Under the pieces are notes generated by a model that saw only the letters and a list, made by a program, of their open reading frames with translations, made no database searches and was not told where the DNA came from. The position numbers and the translations under genes are program-made. Below are positions 34,601 to 47,460 of a stretch of DNA of 64,000 nucleotides, one piece after another. Numbering within the stretch: position 1 is the stretch's first letter; every line of letters begins with the position of its first letter. This DNA comes from Margaritifera margaritifera (lineage: Eukaryota > Mollusca > Bivalvia > Unionida > Margaritiferidae): NCBI GenBank assembly GCA_029931535.1, contig JAQPZY010000659.1, positions 124,001-188,000 of the forward strand, read 5' to 3'.

Positions 34601-36800
34601 CAACATTATTAAAAGTCAACATGCTACTTGCAATAAATATTAAGTTGGAAGTTGAAAATAATAGTAATCATTATCAAACTCAAAGGACCAACATTATTAA
34701 AAGTCAACATGCTACTTGCAATAATTAAGTTGGAAGTTGAAAACAATAGTAATCATTATCAAACTCAAAGGACCAACATTATTAAAAGTCAACATGCTAC
34801 TTGCAATAAATATTAAGTTGGAAGTTGAAAACAATAGCAATCATTATCAAACTCAAAGGACCAACATTATTAAAAGTCAACATGCTACTTGCAATAAATA
34901 TTAAGTTGGAAGTTGAAAACAATAATAATCATTATCAAACTCAAAGGACCAACATTATTAAAAGTCAACATGCTACTTGCAATAAATATTAGGTTGGAAG
35001 TTGAAAACAATAGTAATCATTATCAAACTCAAAGGACCAACATTATTAAAAGTCAACATGCTACTTGCAATAAATATTAAGTTGGAAGTTGAAAACAATA
35101 GTAATCATTATCAAACTCAAAGGACCAACATTATTAAAAGTCAACATGCTACTTGCAATAAATATTAAGTTGGAAGTTGAAAACAATAGTAATCATTATC
35201 AAACTCAAAGGACCAACATTATTAAAAGTCAACATGCTACTTGCAATAAATATTAAGTTGGAAGTTGAAAATAATAGTAATCATTATCAAACTCAAAGGA
35301 CCAACATTATTAAAAGTCAACATGCTACTTGCAATAATTAAGTTCGAAGTTGAAAACAATAGTAATCATTATCAAACTCAAAGGACCAACATTATTAAAA
35401 GTCAACATGCCAGATGCAATAAATATTAGGTTGGAAGTTGAAAACAATAGTAATCATTATCAAACTCAAAGGACCAACATTATTAAAAGTCAACATGCTA
35501 CTTGCAATAAATATTAGGTTGGAAGTTGAAAACAATAGTAATCATTATCAAACTCAAAGGACCAACATTATTAAAAGTCAACATGCTACTTGCAATAAAT
35601 ATTAAGTTGGAAGTTGAAAACAATAGTAATCATTATCAAACTCAAAGGACCAACATTATTAAAAGTCAACATGCTACTTGCAATAAATATTAAGTTGGAA
35701 GTTGAAAACAATAGTAATCATTATCAAACTCAAAGGACCAACATTATTAAAAGTCAACATGCTACTTGCAATAAATATTAGGTTGGAAGTTGAAAACAAT
35801 AGTAATCATTATCAAACTCAAAGGACCAACATTATTAAAAGTCAACATGCTACTTGCAATAAATATTAGGTTGGAAGTTGAAAACAATAGTAATCATTAT
35901 CAAACTCAAAGGACCAACATTATTAAAAGTCAACATGCTACTTGCAATAAATATTAAGTTGGAAGTTGAAAACAATAGTAATCATTATCAAACTCAAAGG
36001 ACCAACATTATTAAAAGTCAACATGCTACTTGCAATAAATATTAAGTTGGAAGTTGAAAATAATAGTAATCATTATCAAACTCAAAGGACCAACATTATT
36101 AAAAGTCAACATGCTACTTGCAATAAATATTAGGTTGGAAGTTGAAAACAATAGTAATCATTATCAAACTCAAAGGACCAACATTATTAAAAGTCAACAT
36201 GCTACTTGCAATAAATATTAAGTTGGAAGTTGAAAACAATAGTAATCATTATCAAACTCAAAGGACCAACATTATTAAAAGTCAACATGCTACTTGCAAT
36301 AAATATTAAGTTGGAAGTTGAAAACAATAGTAATCATTATCAAACTCAAAGGACCAACATTATTAAAAGTCAACATGCTACTTGCAATAAATATTAAGTT
36401 GGAAGTTGAAAACAATAGTAATCATTATCAAACTCAAAGGACAAACATTATTAAAAGTCAACATGCTACTTGCAATAATTAAGTTGGAAGTTGAAAACAA
36501 TAGTAATCATTATCAAACTCAAAGGACCAACATTATTAAAAGTCAACATGCTACTTGCAATAAATATTAGGTTGGAAGTTGAAAATAATAGTAATCATTA
36601 TCAAACTCAAAGGACCAACATTATTAAAAGTCAACATGCTACTTGCAATAACTAAGTTGGAAGTTGAAAACAATAGTAATCATTATCAAACTCAAAGGAC
36701 CAACATTATTAAAAGTCAACATGCTACTTGCAATAATTAAGTTGGAAGTTGAAAACAATAGTAATCATTATCAAACTCAAAGGACCAACATTATTAAAAG
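31625..36800. repeat. 88-bp satellite array, about 59 copies
   Basis: Unit: AAAAGTCAACATGCTACTTG, CAATAAATATTAAGTTGGAA, GTTGAAAACAATAGTAATCA, TTATCAAACTCAAAGGACCA, ACATTATT. Copies are over 96% alike. Recurrent variants are AAG or AGG before TTGG, AGT or AGC before AATC, AATAATAG for ACAATAG, and a 3-bp deletion giving an 85-bp unit. A nine-copy series of variants near 32065-32850 recurs at 33294-34080, exactly 1229 bp (14 units) away, so there is higher-order structure. The array begins just upstream of the BTB-like exon and is presumably intronic. Confidence 0.98.
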
Positions 36801-37795
36801 AGTCAATCACCTCTTTGAGTAAGAAAATAGTAGTTTGAATTTGTTGAATGACAGTGATAATGTAGTAGTAATCAAAGTATTGAGAATACTAATGACTTGG
36901 TGGATGCTGGTAATACTACATTAAACACGATTAAAGGGATGAACGAAATGTGAGATATTGATAATCATCTTGCTTTTTATAATTATAAGCAAATATTAAT
37001 ATCCATCTAAATACATATCTTTTATAAATGTTTTAAATCTTGTATTCTCTTTATCTCTTAACAGAGAATTGACTTAAAAAATTCATAAAATATTCTGAGA
37101 ACATATATAAGCAATTATCTTTGATGAACATTTCAAAATGATTCAGCAGTATCTGAAGCGCTAAACTGAAACTGTCAAATTATTTATAATGAGGTAACCA
37201 CTCTGAATAATAATTTCCTCTCAAGATTAGAATGAGTTATGTCCCTTTACATATCTTGACCAGCCTTTCAAGGTCAAAAGACCTGAAAAACTAAATGTAG
37301 AAAGCGCTTTATTATTGGAAACACAAACTATCCTTAGTTACAGACACCAAACACCATGCCATTGGCACTGAGGAATAAAATCCCTCCAGGTACAAAATTA
37401 TGGATAGTAATTTGGAAAAAAATCCACTATTTGCAGCCAAAATGAACTACAGCCTTAACTTTGTTAATCCAACTCTTCATGATGAAAACAGTTTACTGAA
37501 AGTAATTTCCAAAGTTTTATGTTTATCTGACTTCTTTAACGATAACTTTTTTTTCCGCAATAAAGTATATTAGACTGTCTGCAGTGTAATGGGTACCAGA
37601 GGTGGTTCAATATTATCATCATTGATCCAATGATAAATTGCAATAATTTCTCTGGCAATAGTGTATCAAGATACAGACTCAAACTACTGATACAGGATGA
37701 TAGTACAACCAAACAAGAATCAAATGACAGAGACTGTCTGAAGATCAACATTTTGTGATCTTTCTATCCCTCATAAGGCTGCTTAAACCATGTAT
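36801..37795. other. Unassigned DNA after the satellite
   Basis: No BTB N-terminal exon is recognised on the - strand, and no repeat is apparent. Confidence 0.35.
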
Positions 37796-37935
37796 AACAA
37801 GAGTCCCTTGAAGGGACTGACGCTCTTATCGCCTTAAAAAATTTGGAAGAATCCTAGATAAGACTGTTTCTTTTGTCCTTTTATTCTGTTTAACTGCTGA
37901 GTATTTAAAAGTATCGCTGATATTCTTGAGAAACT
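37796..37935 (+). repeat. GAGTCCCTTGAAGGGACTGA-headed dispersed repeat
   Basis: Starts with a near-palindromic head, GTCCCTTGAAGGGAC, then AATCCTAGATAAGACTGTTT, CTGCTGAGT and CTGATATTCTTGAG. The same series opens the segments at 53.24, 54.85 and (diverged) 63.25 kb. Confidence 0.75.
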
Positions 37936-39595
37936 GTGTAAAACTGTACAACATCCAACCAGTATTTCCTACAGGCCAATTTAGGATGGTGTTGTGCCAT
38001 ATGTGTTTTATTCCCACACCTGGCCGTTTCAACATCCTATTGGGTATTTTTCTAACAACTTGCCCTTTTTTCGGCTGCAAAATGCCCATTTTCATGTCTT
38101 GCTTACAAAGACAGTTGCTTATGTGCTTGATATAGTTTCTATGATCGTAAGCGGCAATACATGTGCCCAAAGTAGATTAACACCACCTGAGGATGCATAA
38201 AGGAGGTCTTTGTTTATTTCAACTGCTCATGACAGTGTGTCCACTCACTGAACAGCATTGTGCATGCCAGTGAGTAGATATGATTAAAGGGATTATCTTT
38301 TCCAACTTGAATTCTTTTTGCAGAAGATGGCTTGGTCTTGTCAAATTTCTCAATTCTAAATGACTTGCCAATTATAAGTGAAGCTACAAGTAATTGCAGT
38401 GATTAGGCAGTGTTGACATTTTACAACATGACATGGACTGTCATCTGTCAAACTGCATGAACACATAAGCTATCTGAGGAACATTTTCTATTCTTATAAC
38501 ATGAATGTATAAATCATAATCAAATGTATGACTTGACTTCTTATAGTTAAAGCTTTTGTACGCTATTTATAAATGTACCAGTATTAAAGATGATAAAAAC
38601 TAGAACATGTTTATTGTGCTGTCATTTTTATCCTAAAAGTACATATTTAAAAAATTTAATCAAAAGGTAACATAGTAATAATAATAATAAATATAATAAT
38701 AAATATAATAATAATAAGCTGTTATCAGTATTTTTATTATTATTATTTATTATTACTATCATAAACTGAATGCTACATTGTGATAAAAACAAGGCTGCCC
38801 CTCAAAATTCTAAAAGCTCATTGATGGTGCCCTCTGTGTACTGAATATGCTCTCTGTGTACTGAAGGTGCCCTCTGGAGAGGATGATTACCATGCATGTT
38901 ACAGATTCTGTTGGAAACACTACAAACCAAATCCAACATACCAAATTTGACACTGGAAAATACCAAGAAAATTGGCCCCTATTTGTTGAACGTGAAAAAA
39001 ATCGCGATCAAAATTAGTAAATGAAACCTTGATATATCGCTCGTTTTATCATCGAAACAGTGATTTGTAAACGGAAATTTGAATCAACATCATGAAATTT
39101 TCAACTTTTAATAAGAAATCATATTTCGTTCAATTTTCTTTCCAAACAACATTCTCAGTACACTGTAAATAACAATATTTGACGAAATTACACAAGCTCA
39201 GAAAAACGGTAATTCAAAACTAATGTACATGAATGCCAACAATTTTTTTAAATGATGATTAAATGAAGTAGATATAGCTGAACACTTTCTATTGTTTTTT
39301 GAATTGATTCTCACAATATTATAATGAGCGCGTTAAAATTCACGTTAAGGCACGAAATATGGCTTTTCGAGGATAATACACAAAATAAAGCCGGTCAACC
39401 TATGATGAAACCTTGCAGGGTTTACTGAACTAAGGTGGATTAATGTTTAGCAAAATGCGTTAGAGGTCTATCAGTTATGGTAAAAGTAGCACAGTGTTTA
39501 ATGCTTATATATAAAATAGAAAGAAAAAAAATTGTGGTCTGATGCCAATTCATTCCTCGTTCTGTTTGTTTCAATTAACAGAATAACGGCAGCAG
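37936..39595. other. Unassigned DNA with AAT/ATT microsatellites
   Basis: AAT runs (38676-38717) and ATT runs (38733-38755) face each other and could form a hairpin. No gene recognised. Confidence 0.4.
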
Positions 39596-42500
39596 GAAAT
39601 ACCCCAAACTACCCCAAAACTAGCCCCAAACTAGCACAAAACTATTAAAATATAACCCAAACTACAGTGATATTACCCAAATTTAGACATTAAAAAAATC
39701 CTGCCGTCCTGGGCGTTTCGCCCTTTAGATATGTTATACAAGCGGTATATAAAAACGGAAAAGCCCGAGAAAGTTCAAATACTATTTATTTAGATACAAG
39801 ATACAAGAAATTTTATTTAAGGTCGGTGGTCTGATTAAAATACATATAACACTAGCTATGTACGAGCTATTTTACCGACATAACAATAGTATTTCATAAC
39901 TGAACAGACAGATAGTACATTTGTACAGTGTAACAGTACACATATAGACATTACAGTGTCAATAGTAAAAGCAGATTAAAAGACAATGCAACATTAGATA
40001 AAAGACAATACAACAGCAGATTAAAAGACAATACAACAGTAGATAAAAGACAGCACAACAGCAGATTAAACTACAACACAGTAGTAGACGACATACAAAT
40101 GCAGAATTTTTTATATTTTTTTTATGTATGAACATATGTAACACATAACAGAAAGGAGTACACTTAATAATTTCAATTGGGAATATGACTATTTTATTGC
40201 TTAAAACCATGCACAATGTCTGTGAGTACAGCCGATTAAAAGACAAGACAACAGATAAAAGACAGTACATCAGCAAATTTAACTACAACACAGTAGTAGA
40301 CAACATGCAAATGCAATTTTTAATTTTTTAAATTTTTATTATTTTTATTTTTATGTATGAACATATATGTAACACATATCTAGCGCATAATTACATAGGT
40401 AGGCGCGTTCTTAACAAAACCTATATTAGTCATCGATGTTTAATATTAGTTGCCCTTTCAGCTTTCGCCCGTTTGCGTTGTCCTGGTTTTCGACCAGCAG
40501 AATCTTGGTTTCTTCAACTTGTATGCTCCATTTGTTGATAGAACAAAATTGTCATTTTTAATGTCTGTATGGAGCTGGGCGTTAAGAATTTTTTAAAAAA
40601 ATAAGTTGTTTTTTTCTGGTCAGCAGTCTCTTTGTGCCAAGTGTTTTCATTCATCAAGAATGACACAGATTTCCCAAATAATTTATAGTTCCCACTCCCA
40701 TACAGAGATCGTCTCAAGTCTATGATTTGAGTGTTCAAAACGGTGGATAATCTGTCCATAAGTTCCGGAAGTCAAAGTTGTTTCCATTCTTCAGTCGGTT
40801 ATTCAGAGATTCGGCATTGTTGTTAGTCCAAAGTTTAGAAATGATTTGGTTTTTCAATAGATTAAAGACACTTTGCTTAATTTTTGCAGACAAATACTTA
40901 TCATAGCACATTCTGAAGCTTGGATATTTGTTGAAATATAATGAGAGATCGTCCTCCCGGTTCGAAAACTCAAGCTCATCTAGACTGAAAACTAGGCCAT
41001 CTTTGTTTTCACTGAAGATAATGTTTATAATTTTGTCTCGATCTTCCAGACTGGAGCCTAGTTTTTGAAGAAAATGTCTGATATTGTCTTTTAAATGCTT
41101 CATACACAGTAAAAAGACTGCATTTGGAGAATTGTTTCTGAGCGCGTTCCTCATAGCCTTTTCATCGTGTGTGCCGAATGTAAAATTATCTGAATCGAGT
41201 TTCCTTCTTATGTGTGAGAAAAAAAAGTATGGTAGGTGCTTTGTTCACCATCCCAATGAAGGCAAAGAGGTCCTAGGAAGACTGGGTACTGATTGGTTTT
41301 CCTGCTAATTATACTTCTATATTTGTACGTTAAGGTGTGGACAAACACTTTAACTAAATTAAAAGTTCTTTCTACACCAATAATGCTACTGTTGGTACAG
41401 AAACAGTTTTTCTTTAAATTTAAGAGCTGCTCTTCATTATATACGGGTTGTTTTCCTTTAGTAAGAATTACTTCTTGCACAAATGGATTTTCGTTCAGTT
41501 GCCCAATAATAGATAATATGTTATCGGCAACATTGCTGCGTGGCACATGACCATTTTTTTTTCTTTTTATACTCATAGTGAAGTTTGTCTTGAAGTTGAC
41601 GAGCTGATTATGGGGCCAGAAAGTTGTGTTCTTTCGCCATATCATTCACTACTTCAGTTGACTTTTTCAAACGCAGCCTGCAGCACATTGGGGTCGGTTC
41701 TTCTGTACGCTTCACCCAATTTGGAATTTCCATGCGGGTGATTTTGGACAGATTGTATAGTGCCTACGTATTCTACAACAGCCCAATTTTTTAAGAATGA
41801 CAATCGCTCGGGCGCCTCTGTAACTGTTGAGACTATTTTTTGGTAATTTGTGTCATTTTTCAATTTAGTATAGTACCGATGGATTGTCAAAATATCTAGA
41901 GGTTTCGGCTCTGTGGGAATGTAGGAGTTTTCTTATTTATTACCTTGCGGACACAGAGTGTGTTGTTTTTCTTAATAGCGTTTTTGATCTGGTTGTTGCT
42001 TGTAACTATGAATGTTTGGTTAACAGTAGTGCCGGCATCAGAGTCCCACGCACCACAGTTATCGGGTAAATCCTGCCTTTTTTCACCATCATTTGGTCTG
42101 TGGTTCAAAATAATGTACACATTTTCTTTTGGTCTGGCAGAAAATATACATTATATTATAAGTTAATTCAGTTGTACTTTCACTATTGTCATTCAGTCAT
42201 TCATTCTTCCTTCTTTCTTTCTTTTGTATGGCTAAAATTAATATTTTGCGGATTGAACTATTGCTGGAAAGGTTTCAAAGCTTGTTAGCAAGACTTCAAG
42301 GCTGCAGAATTAAGTTAATAAAAATAAAACATACATAATACTTTTCCTCAACACGAATGTGATATCAGAAGAAATTGCAATACATGTCCATGCAAATAAA
42401 ATAGAGATAAAATCAAATATTTATATGGGAATGTCTATGTTGGGAAAGTTGGAAAGCGCTTTGTGTTTGCTTCTTACTATATACCCTTGTTTTCTTTTTC

Positions 42501-43324
42501 ATGTACGACATAAGAATGTTCCAAGCATGTGACGATTAAAGATTATTATATACATTTTTCAACTATTCATTAATAGCGCTTAGCTTATGTATTTTCAACC
42601 CGTTCTGCCTTCTTGACATCAAGATTCATTAGCCGTAGTAAATAACTGTATCAAGCTATAAATATAGTTTTGTTTTTGGATACAATAGATTTTTAAGTTG
42701 TACACAAAAATTATTGATTAACATTTCTAAATAAATTCGGAAATTGCGTTATTAGTACGAAAAAATATGCTACGAAATTACCTTTAATCATCTACGTCGG
42801 CCTACAACAAAGCGGTCAATTAACAAAACTGTTCATTGATCTGTTATTACCAGGTTCCTAAATCCTTGGTTGAAATGTGGTTTTGATAGTCACAATTAAC
42901 AAGGGAAAGGTGTAATTGGCACGTTCGCTATATTGCGTTGTTATTGTTGTCATCAAATGACCTGTACAGGGTTGAAATTCTGCCTGAGGGAAAGTAGTCG
43001 TGATTGACTTGTAATTGAGAAACCTTGCCTGTAGCATACAGAGGGTCAGTGGTTCTACCCAAGTACCCCTCAGCGCCAGAAAAAAACCCCCAAAAATTAA
43101 TCTTATACTGTCGACATGCATTACGATTATACAAGTTTCACCACACCAATATAGTGTTCTTCTTTCATTTGATCTAGCTATTAAGACCAGGATTTACATA
43201 TAGCATACTTTTTGGTTAAGACATCTAGATTTAGGTAACTTCACAGTATTTAGGGCTATATTTTCCTAGTTGTGGGTAGTTTGGTGCTAGTTTTGGGTGG
43301 TTTGGGGGTACTTTTGGGTATTTC
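39596..43324 (-). mobile_element. Mutator-like (MULE) DNA transposon, 3.7 kb, decayed
   Basis: Imperfect terminal inverted repeats of about 90 bp. Left 39596: GAAATACCCCAAACTACCCC, then AAAACTAGCCCCAAACTAGC. Right, read in reverse from 43324: GAAATACCCAAAAGTACCCC, then CCCAAAACTAGCACCAAAC. Both end near AAATA...CAGTG. The interior has a broken MULE-type transposase on the - strand. Tandem AGATTAAAAGACAATACAAC-type repeats at 39965-40090, partly copied at 40230-40380, lie next to the left end. No 8-11 bp target duplication was found. The right edge abuts the Gypsy fragment. Confidence 0.7.
40514..42120 (-). pseudogene. MULE transposase pseudogene
   Basis: Order on the - strand with frames changing: CGAWDSDAGTTVNQTF (about 42050), DILTIHRYYTKLKNDTNYQK (about 41885), VVEYVGTIQSVQNHPHGNSK (about 41780), GVERTFNLVKVFVHTLTYKY (about 41380), FLGPLCLHWDGEQSTYHTFF (about 41280). 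Next come IRRKLDSDNFTFGTHDEKAM (about 41210), LLCMKHLKDNIRHFLQKLG, KLWTNNNAESLNNRLK and DLRRSLYGSGNYKL. These fit the MULE domain: a D-R-TF strand, a THDEKA strand, and the W.NNN.ES segment. The first catalytic Asp appears to be Glu (VERTF). At least four frameshifts, one at an A/T homopolymer near 41222. Non-functional. Confidence 0.8.
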
Positions 43325-43533
43325 GTGCTACCCACTTTGAGGTGTATGTTAGTGCAGCTCCTTCTCCAATTGTTGTCTTCAGTGATCACAACCCCCTCAC
43401 TTTCATAAATAAGATGAAGAATAAGAATCAAAGATTGTTACGATGGAGTCTGATGTTACAACCATATAACATCGAAGTCAGGCACACCAAGGGAAAGGAA
43501 AATTTGATTGCTGATGCACTTTCATGTGCATAG
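43325..43533 (+). pseudogene. Ty3/Gypsy RNase H, C-terminal fragment
   Basis: Frame starts at the MULE edge: ATHFEVYVSAAPSPIVVFSD, then HNPLTFI, KNKNQRLLRWSL, HTKGKENLIADALSCA and TAG. These are the DHNPL, LLRW and final ADALS Asp landmarks of Gypsy RNase H. The N-terminal part and all upstream pol are missing, cut by the MULE. The stop lies only about 120 bp before a purine tract and the LTR, so no integrase follows. That is either an internal deletion or an element with integrase upstream of RT (Gmr1-like order). Confidence 0.85.
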
Positions 43534-43664
43534 CACTACAGTTTGCATTGTTTTGCATACATGACTGTATCATTTATTATTTTTATGCAATCAATTACAT
43601 ATAAGTTTGAAGTATTTGCCAAAAGAAAGTTTTAGTGTATAAAACTTTCTTTTAAGGAGGAAGG

Positions 43665-44581
43665 TGTTACGGAATTATGTATCATCTTTTAAATTATAAT
43701 ATAGTTTTCATTTGGTTTATGACCTTTGTATTATAATTTATATATTTTGTCAGTAGCCAACGCTATTAGTTGTAAAGTGCACGGAATGTCAACATGAGTC
43801 ATTGCTTCTGTCCAAGGAAATCAATAATTATGTCAGTCAACTTAACACAACATGGAGATCACGTGGGTAGAGTGCGAGTCATAGCGCATGGTAAAGGTAT
43901 TAGTCATGACATGGTTCCCACGATTCAGTTTAGAGTAAACAACGTGTTGATTTGAAATTAGAATTATAATCGCAATTCAAGTTTGTTTATTTGAAACGCA
44001 GTTGATTGAATTGTTTTAGATCGCAGATTGGATTTTTTTATTTGTTCTACGCAGTATGGATTCTATAAAACTAGATTTAATCCCTGTGTGGGGCATTCTT
44101 ACAATTACTTCAGCTCGTAAAAGTCATAGAGGAATTTGTTTATTGTTTGTGATAGTCAGCTTGTGAATTATTATTTCTAACTAGTACTTTTGGGATTATG
44201 TACTATTGTCTTAAGATCTGAACATTATTTAACTCCATTGGAATTATTGGAAACTTTTCAAGAACTTTTGGGATATTCTACGTTCACAGGAATTTACCTG
44301 GAATTAATAACATTTGGATTTAGAACTGATTCTTGTTGACACATAAGCACATTAGTGTCCTCATTCGGAATACTTTGGACAACTTCCGGATTAGTTAATT
44401 CTATAGAACAATTTAATATTATTTAAGGAATTTCTAGACTGTAAGTTTTTTTTAAATTCTTTCACTTTGTTTGTTTACCATATTTTATATTTTAGGAAAT
44501 TAAATTTGTATTTTAGAAATAGTAGAAAGCTTGTTTGAGTCTTTCTTTCTTTTGTTACATATTCAACCCCTAGTCGTAACA
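43665..44581 (+). mobile_element. Gypsy 3' LTR, 917 bp
   Basis: Preceded by polypurine AAGGAGGAAGG (43654-43664). Starts TGTTACGG and ends CGTAACA, giving perfect 7-bp TG...CA inverted ends. No second LTR is in the window, so length and target duplication cannot be confirmed against a partner. Confidence 0.82.
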
Positions 44582-45530
44582 TTATTCCACATGATTTTAT
44601 ATCAAAACAGGAAAGTTGTATCCATTTTTGTACATTGGACCTATATATTTAACAAATCTGGTAGGCTATAAAGGATTGTGCCAACGAATCAAAAGCTGTC
44701 TCTGTGCTGATTAAAGTAAATGACAAGGTTAAATTAACTTTTTGCATAGAACATATGGTCATAAAAACTATGCATATTTTCACCAATATATCTCCCTTTA
44801 ATAAAACATGTTTGATCTGTATTAAATATCTCAGGTAAGACCATTGTTTATAGGAGATATTTAGAAGGTAGATTAGTCAACATTTTTTCTATCATTGCTT
44901 TTGTTTATCTACCCTTTTTATGGATGATAATTGCCTAGGTATGTAAGACACAAATATTTATTTGACAATAATGGCTAATATCATCAAACAACAATATAAA
45001 AATTTGACCGTAAATCTGTCTGATCAACGGCTTTCTATTATTTGCGATATTGTTAACAGTTCCGGTTGTTTCTCTAAAAATATATATTCTCATCTAATGA
45101 CATTTTTGGGTATAATATACACAATAGGAATGGCTGTGTAAATTAAACGAAACTCAGTACCAAATGGGTCAACATGGTGAAATGAGTATATAATTTCCGA
45201 AATACAATTATGTTTCTCCGGAAATATTCTTCTACTTTTCTTTAAACATATTTTATTGCCAAATAATACCCAATGACTGGGCATATGTTCTGTCCACTTA
45301 TATTGTCCACTCTCTACATGACATACAAATAAAAAACTGCGTATAGTAACCTAAAATTAAATAAATACAGCAAAATTTGATCAGTGTTCAAATATTTGGT
45401 ATTTTGTGTGTACCTTGGAACATGCCAAAATAATGTTTTAGTCTTTGAGATTATCATTACCCCATAAAAAAAGGCTGAATGATAATACATGGAACAAAAG
45501 ATAAAAGATTTCTAAGGTCTTGCCTTTGAG
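44582..45530. other. Unassigned AT-rich DNA
   Basis: Nothing recognised between the LTR and the MITE. Confidence 0.35.
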
Positions 45531-45531
45531 C

Positions 45532-45747
45532 TACCATATATACTCACTTACAAGTCGACTCCAAATGCAAACTGCACATATCCTATTCTGCCATCGTGTA
45601 ATGCGCCGGCAGATCTGGGTCTATGCAGTTTGTTAGGAGTAATCAGTAGAACAACAATATAGACCCTGATCTGCCGACACAGAGGGGACAGATTAGGGTC
45701 TATGTTGTTTACAGTTGGACTAGACTTATACACAAGTATATACTGTA
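45532..45747 (-). mobile_element. Double-hairpin MITE, 216 bp, reverse orientation
   Basis: Ends TACCATATATACTCACTTAC and, reversed, TACAGTATATACTTGTGTAT. Internal hairpins with ATAGACCCTGATCTGCC and GCAGATCTGGGTCTATGCAG arms appear in the opposite order to the 29.47 kb copy, so it is the same family inverted. The second hairpin is partly degraded. Confidence 0.88.
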
Positions 45748-46990
45748 ATTAATATGGACAATGATAAAAGAAGAGTTGAACTGTTTCATTTCCACCACAT
45801 GAGCAAAAAGGAGATGGCGAAAGCTGAATTTGATATGAATCAGCACAAAGGGTGCTTCAACTGTGAAGAAGTTACTGTATACAATGTGTAAGAAATGATT
45901 ATCATAGTGTCCTTCACTGTATTCATCCTCAAAAGATAAAATAGAAGATGTATTTATGAGGCACTTATTCCATTCTTTTGGCTTCTAGTTAAGCTACCAT
46001 CAAATTTGCTAAATTTGGTTGATGTTGCTGATGTAATATCTATTTTCCAAGTTACAAAAAATACTCTTTTTGCCCAACACTACTTTACTGATATTTTATA
46101 ACTGCAGCTGATGCTTTAGAGTTTGCGATTTACTGTGGTGTATGGCTTGTCTATCATGCTGGGTTCGGTATCTTGCACAATCATCAAGACAATATATCCT
46201 GATCATATAATACAAATGTAAACAGTAGTCAGACCATTTATTTGTGGTAGTACAAACAAGAAACATCGACTAGTTTATCACATGATAACCAAATTTTCTA
46301 CTATAAACAATCTATATAAAATATATCGCTGATATTAAACCAAGTAAAACATCTGGATACACTTAAGGGTCATTTCTAAATTTTTTATTTCGGTTTTATT
46401 TAGTGAAATTGTTTCTTTTCTTCATATGATAAATTTAACCTTATATTGCATACATTCCCAATAAAATATATGACACAGGTTGAATAATTTTAATCTTTAA
46501 AATAAATTATTGAACTCCTTTGTAAATTGGATTTGAAAAAAAAACAATCATGTAAGATCAGTTATAACTGATAATAAGAAAATAATTCAGAAATTTGAGT
46601 TAGATGTTATTTATATACAAACATTCAACTGAAATATCATTAGTATATACAAATGACATGTGACATCTAAAAATGTATACCAACAACGGAAAAAAATCTG
46701 AATAAAATGTGTTGCAAAATCTCTTCCTAAAACGCAAGAAAACCACGTTCAAATCCCAGTATGATCCTAATTTCTTTCCTTTGGTTTTACTTTTTTTTTC
46801 TAAGTATATGCTTTCTTACCTTGAATTAGGACAGAGAACTATGTTACTATTGATATTTTCTGTAGGACTCTACACAAAACACAGCAGAAGAGAAACAGTA
46901 AACGGCTGACATTACCGTAAAAAATCTGCTACTTCAATATGTTATACACTTTAGCTAGCCAACATGTTTGAGCATAAGATAATTTTCTTG
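45748..46990. other. Unassigned AT-rich DNA
   Basis: No exon, repeat or RNA gene supported. Confidence 0.35.
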
Positions 46991-46995
46991 GACCA

Positions 46996-47101
46996 AGTGA
47001 ATAACGGATATATTTCATCTCATGGGTGAAAAGCTCTAGTATTTTCACTCATGGATGAATACTATTTTCACTCACTCGATGAAATATATGTTATTTACTC
47101 G
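46996..47101. repeat. Imperfect inverted repeat, ~106 bp
   Basis: AGTGAATAACGGATATATTT (46996) and its near reverse complement ending GATGAAATATATGTTATTTA (47078-47101) enclose TTCACTCATGGATGAA-like inner repeats. It could be a small MITE. Confidence 0.6.
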
Positions 47102-47414
47102 ATACAAGCAAATATCCTCTATACATTCAATTTGCACTATACTATATTCGTTTTAAAGCAGTGATTCGCTGTTATTTACTTGAAAATATGGCCATATCAA
47201 TTCCTATCTACTTTGAAATTATGTGTACGATTATATGTCATGCCAGTATTTGATAAAAGGTGAGAGAGTATCTTCTTCTAGACACGCACTATTTGGTACT
47301 AACAATTGCCTGGATTCTTCTTCATGTTAGAAAAACATCATCCCAAGACAAGAAGGAACCTGAAATATTGTACTGATTATTTTCGCAGGAATCTGATTTT
47401 CCCTTAATTGGCAA

Positions 47415-47460
<46 letters not shown>

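Noticed and set aside
31625..36800. CRISPR-like array
   Set aside because: Units are contiguous 88-bp satellites with no unique spacers, in eukaryotic intron-bearing DNA.
37536..38200. Missing N-terminal BTB exon upstream of the satellite
   Set aside because: Translations on the - strand show no BTB N-terminal pattern.
39596..43324. Target-site duplication for the Mutator-like element
   Set aside because: Flanking 9-mers CGGCAGCAG and GTGCTACCC match at only about three positions.
46700..46770. Possible tRNA gene because of GTTCAAATCCC
   Set aside because: No A box at the right distance and no acceptor pairing.
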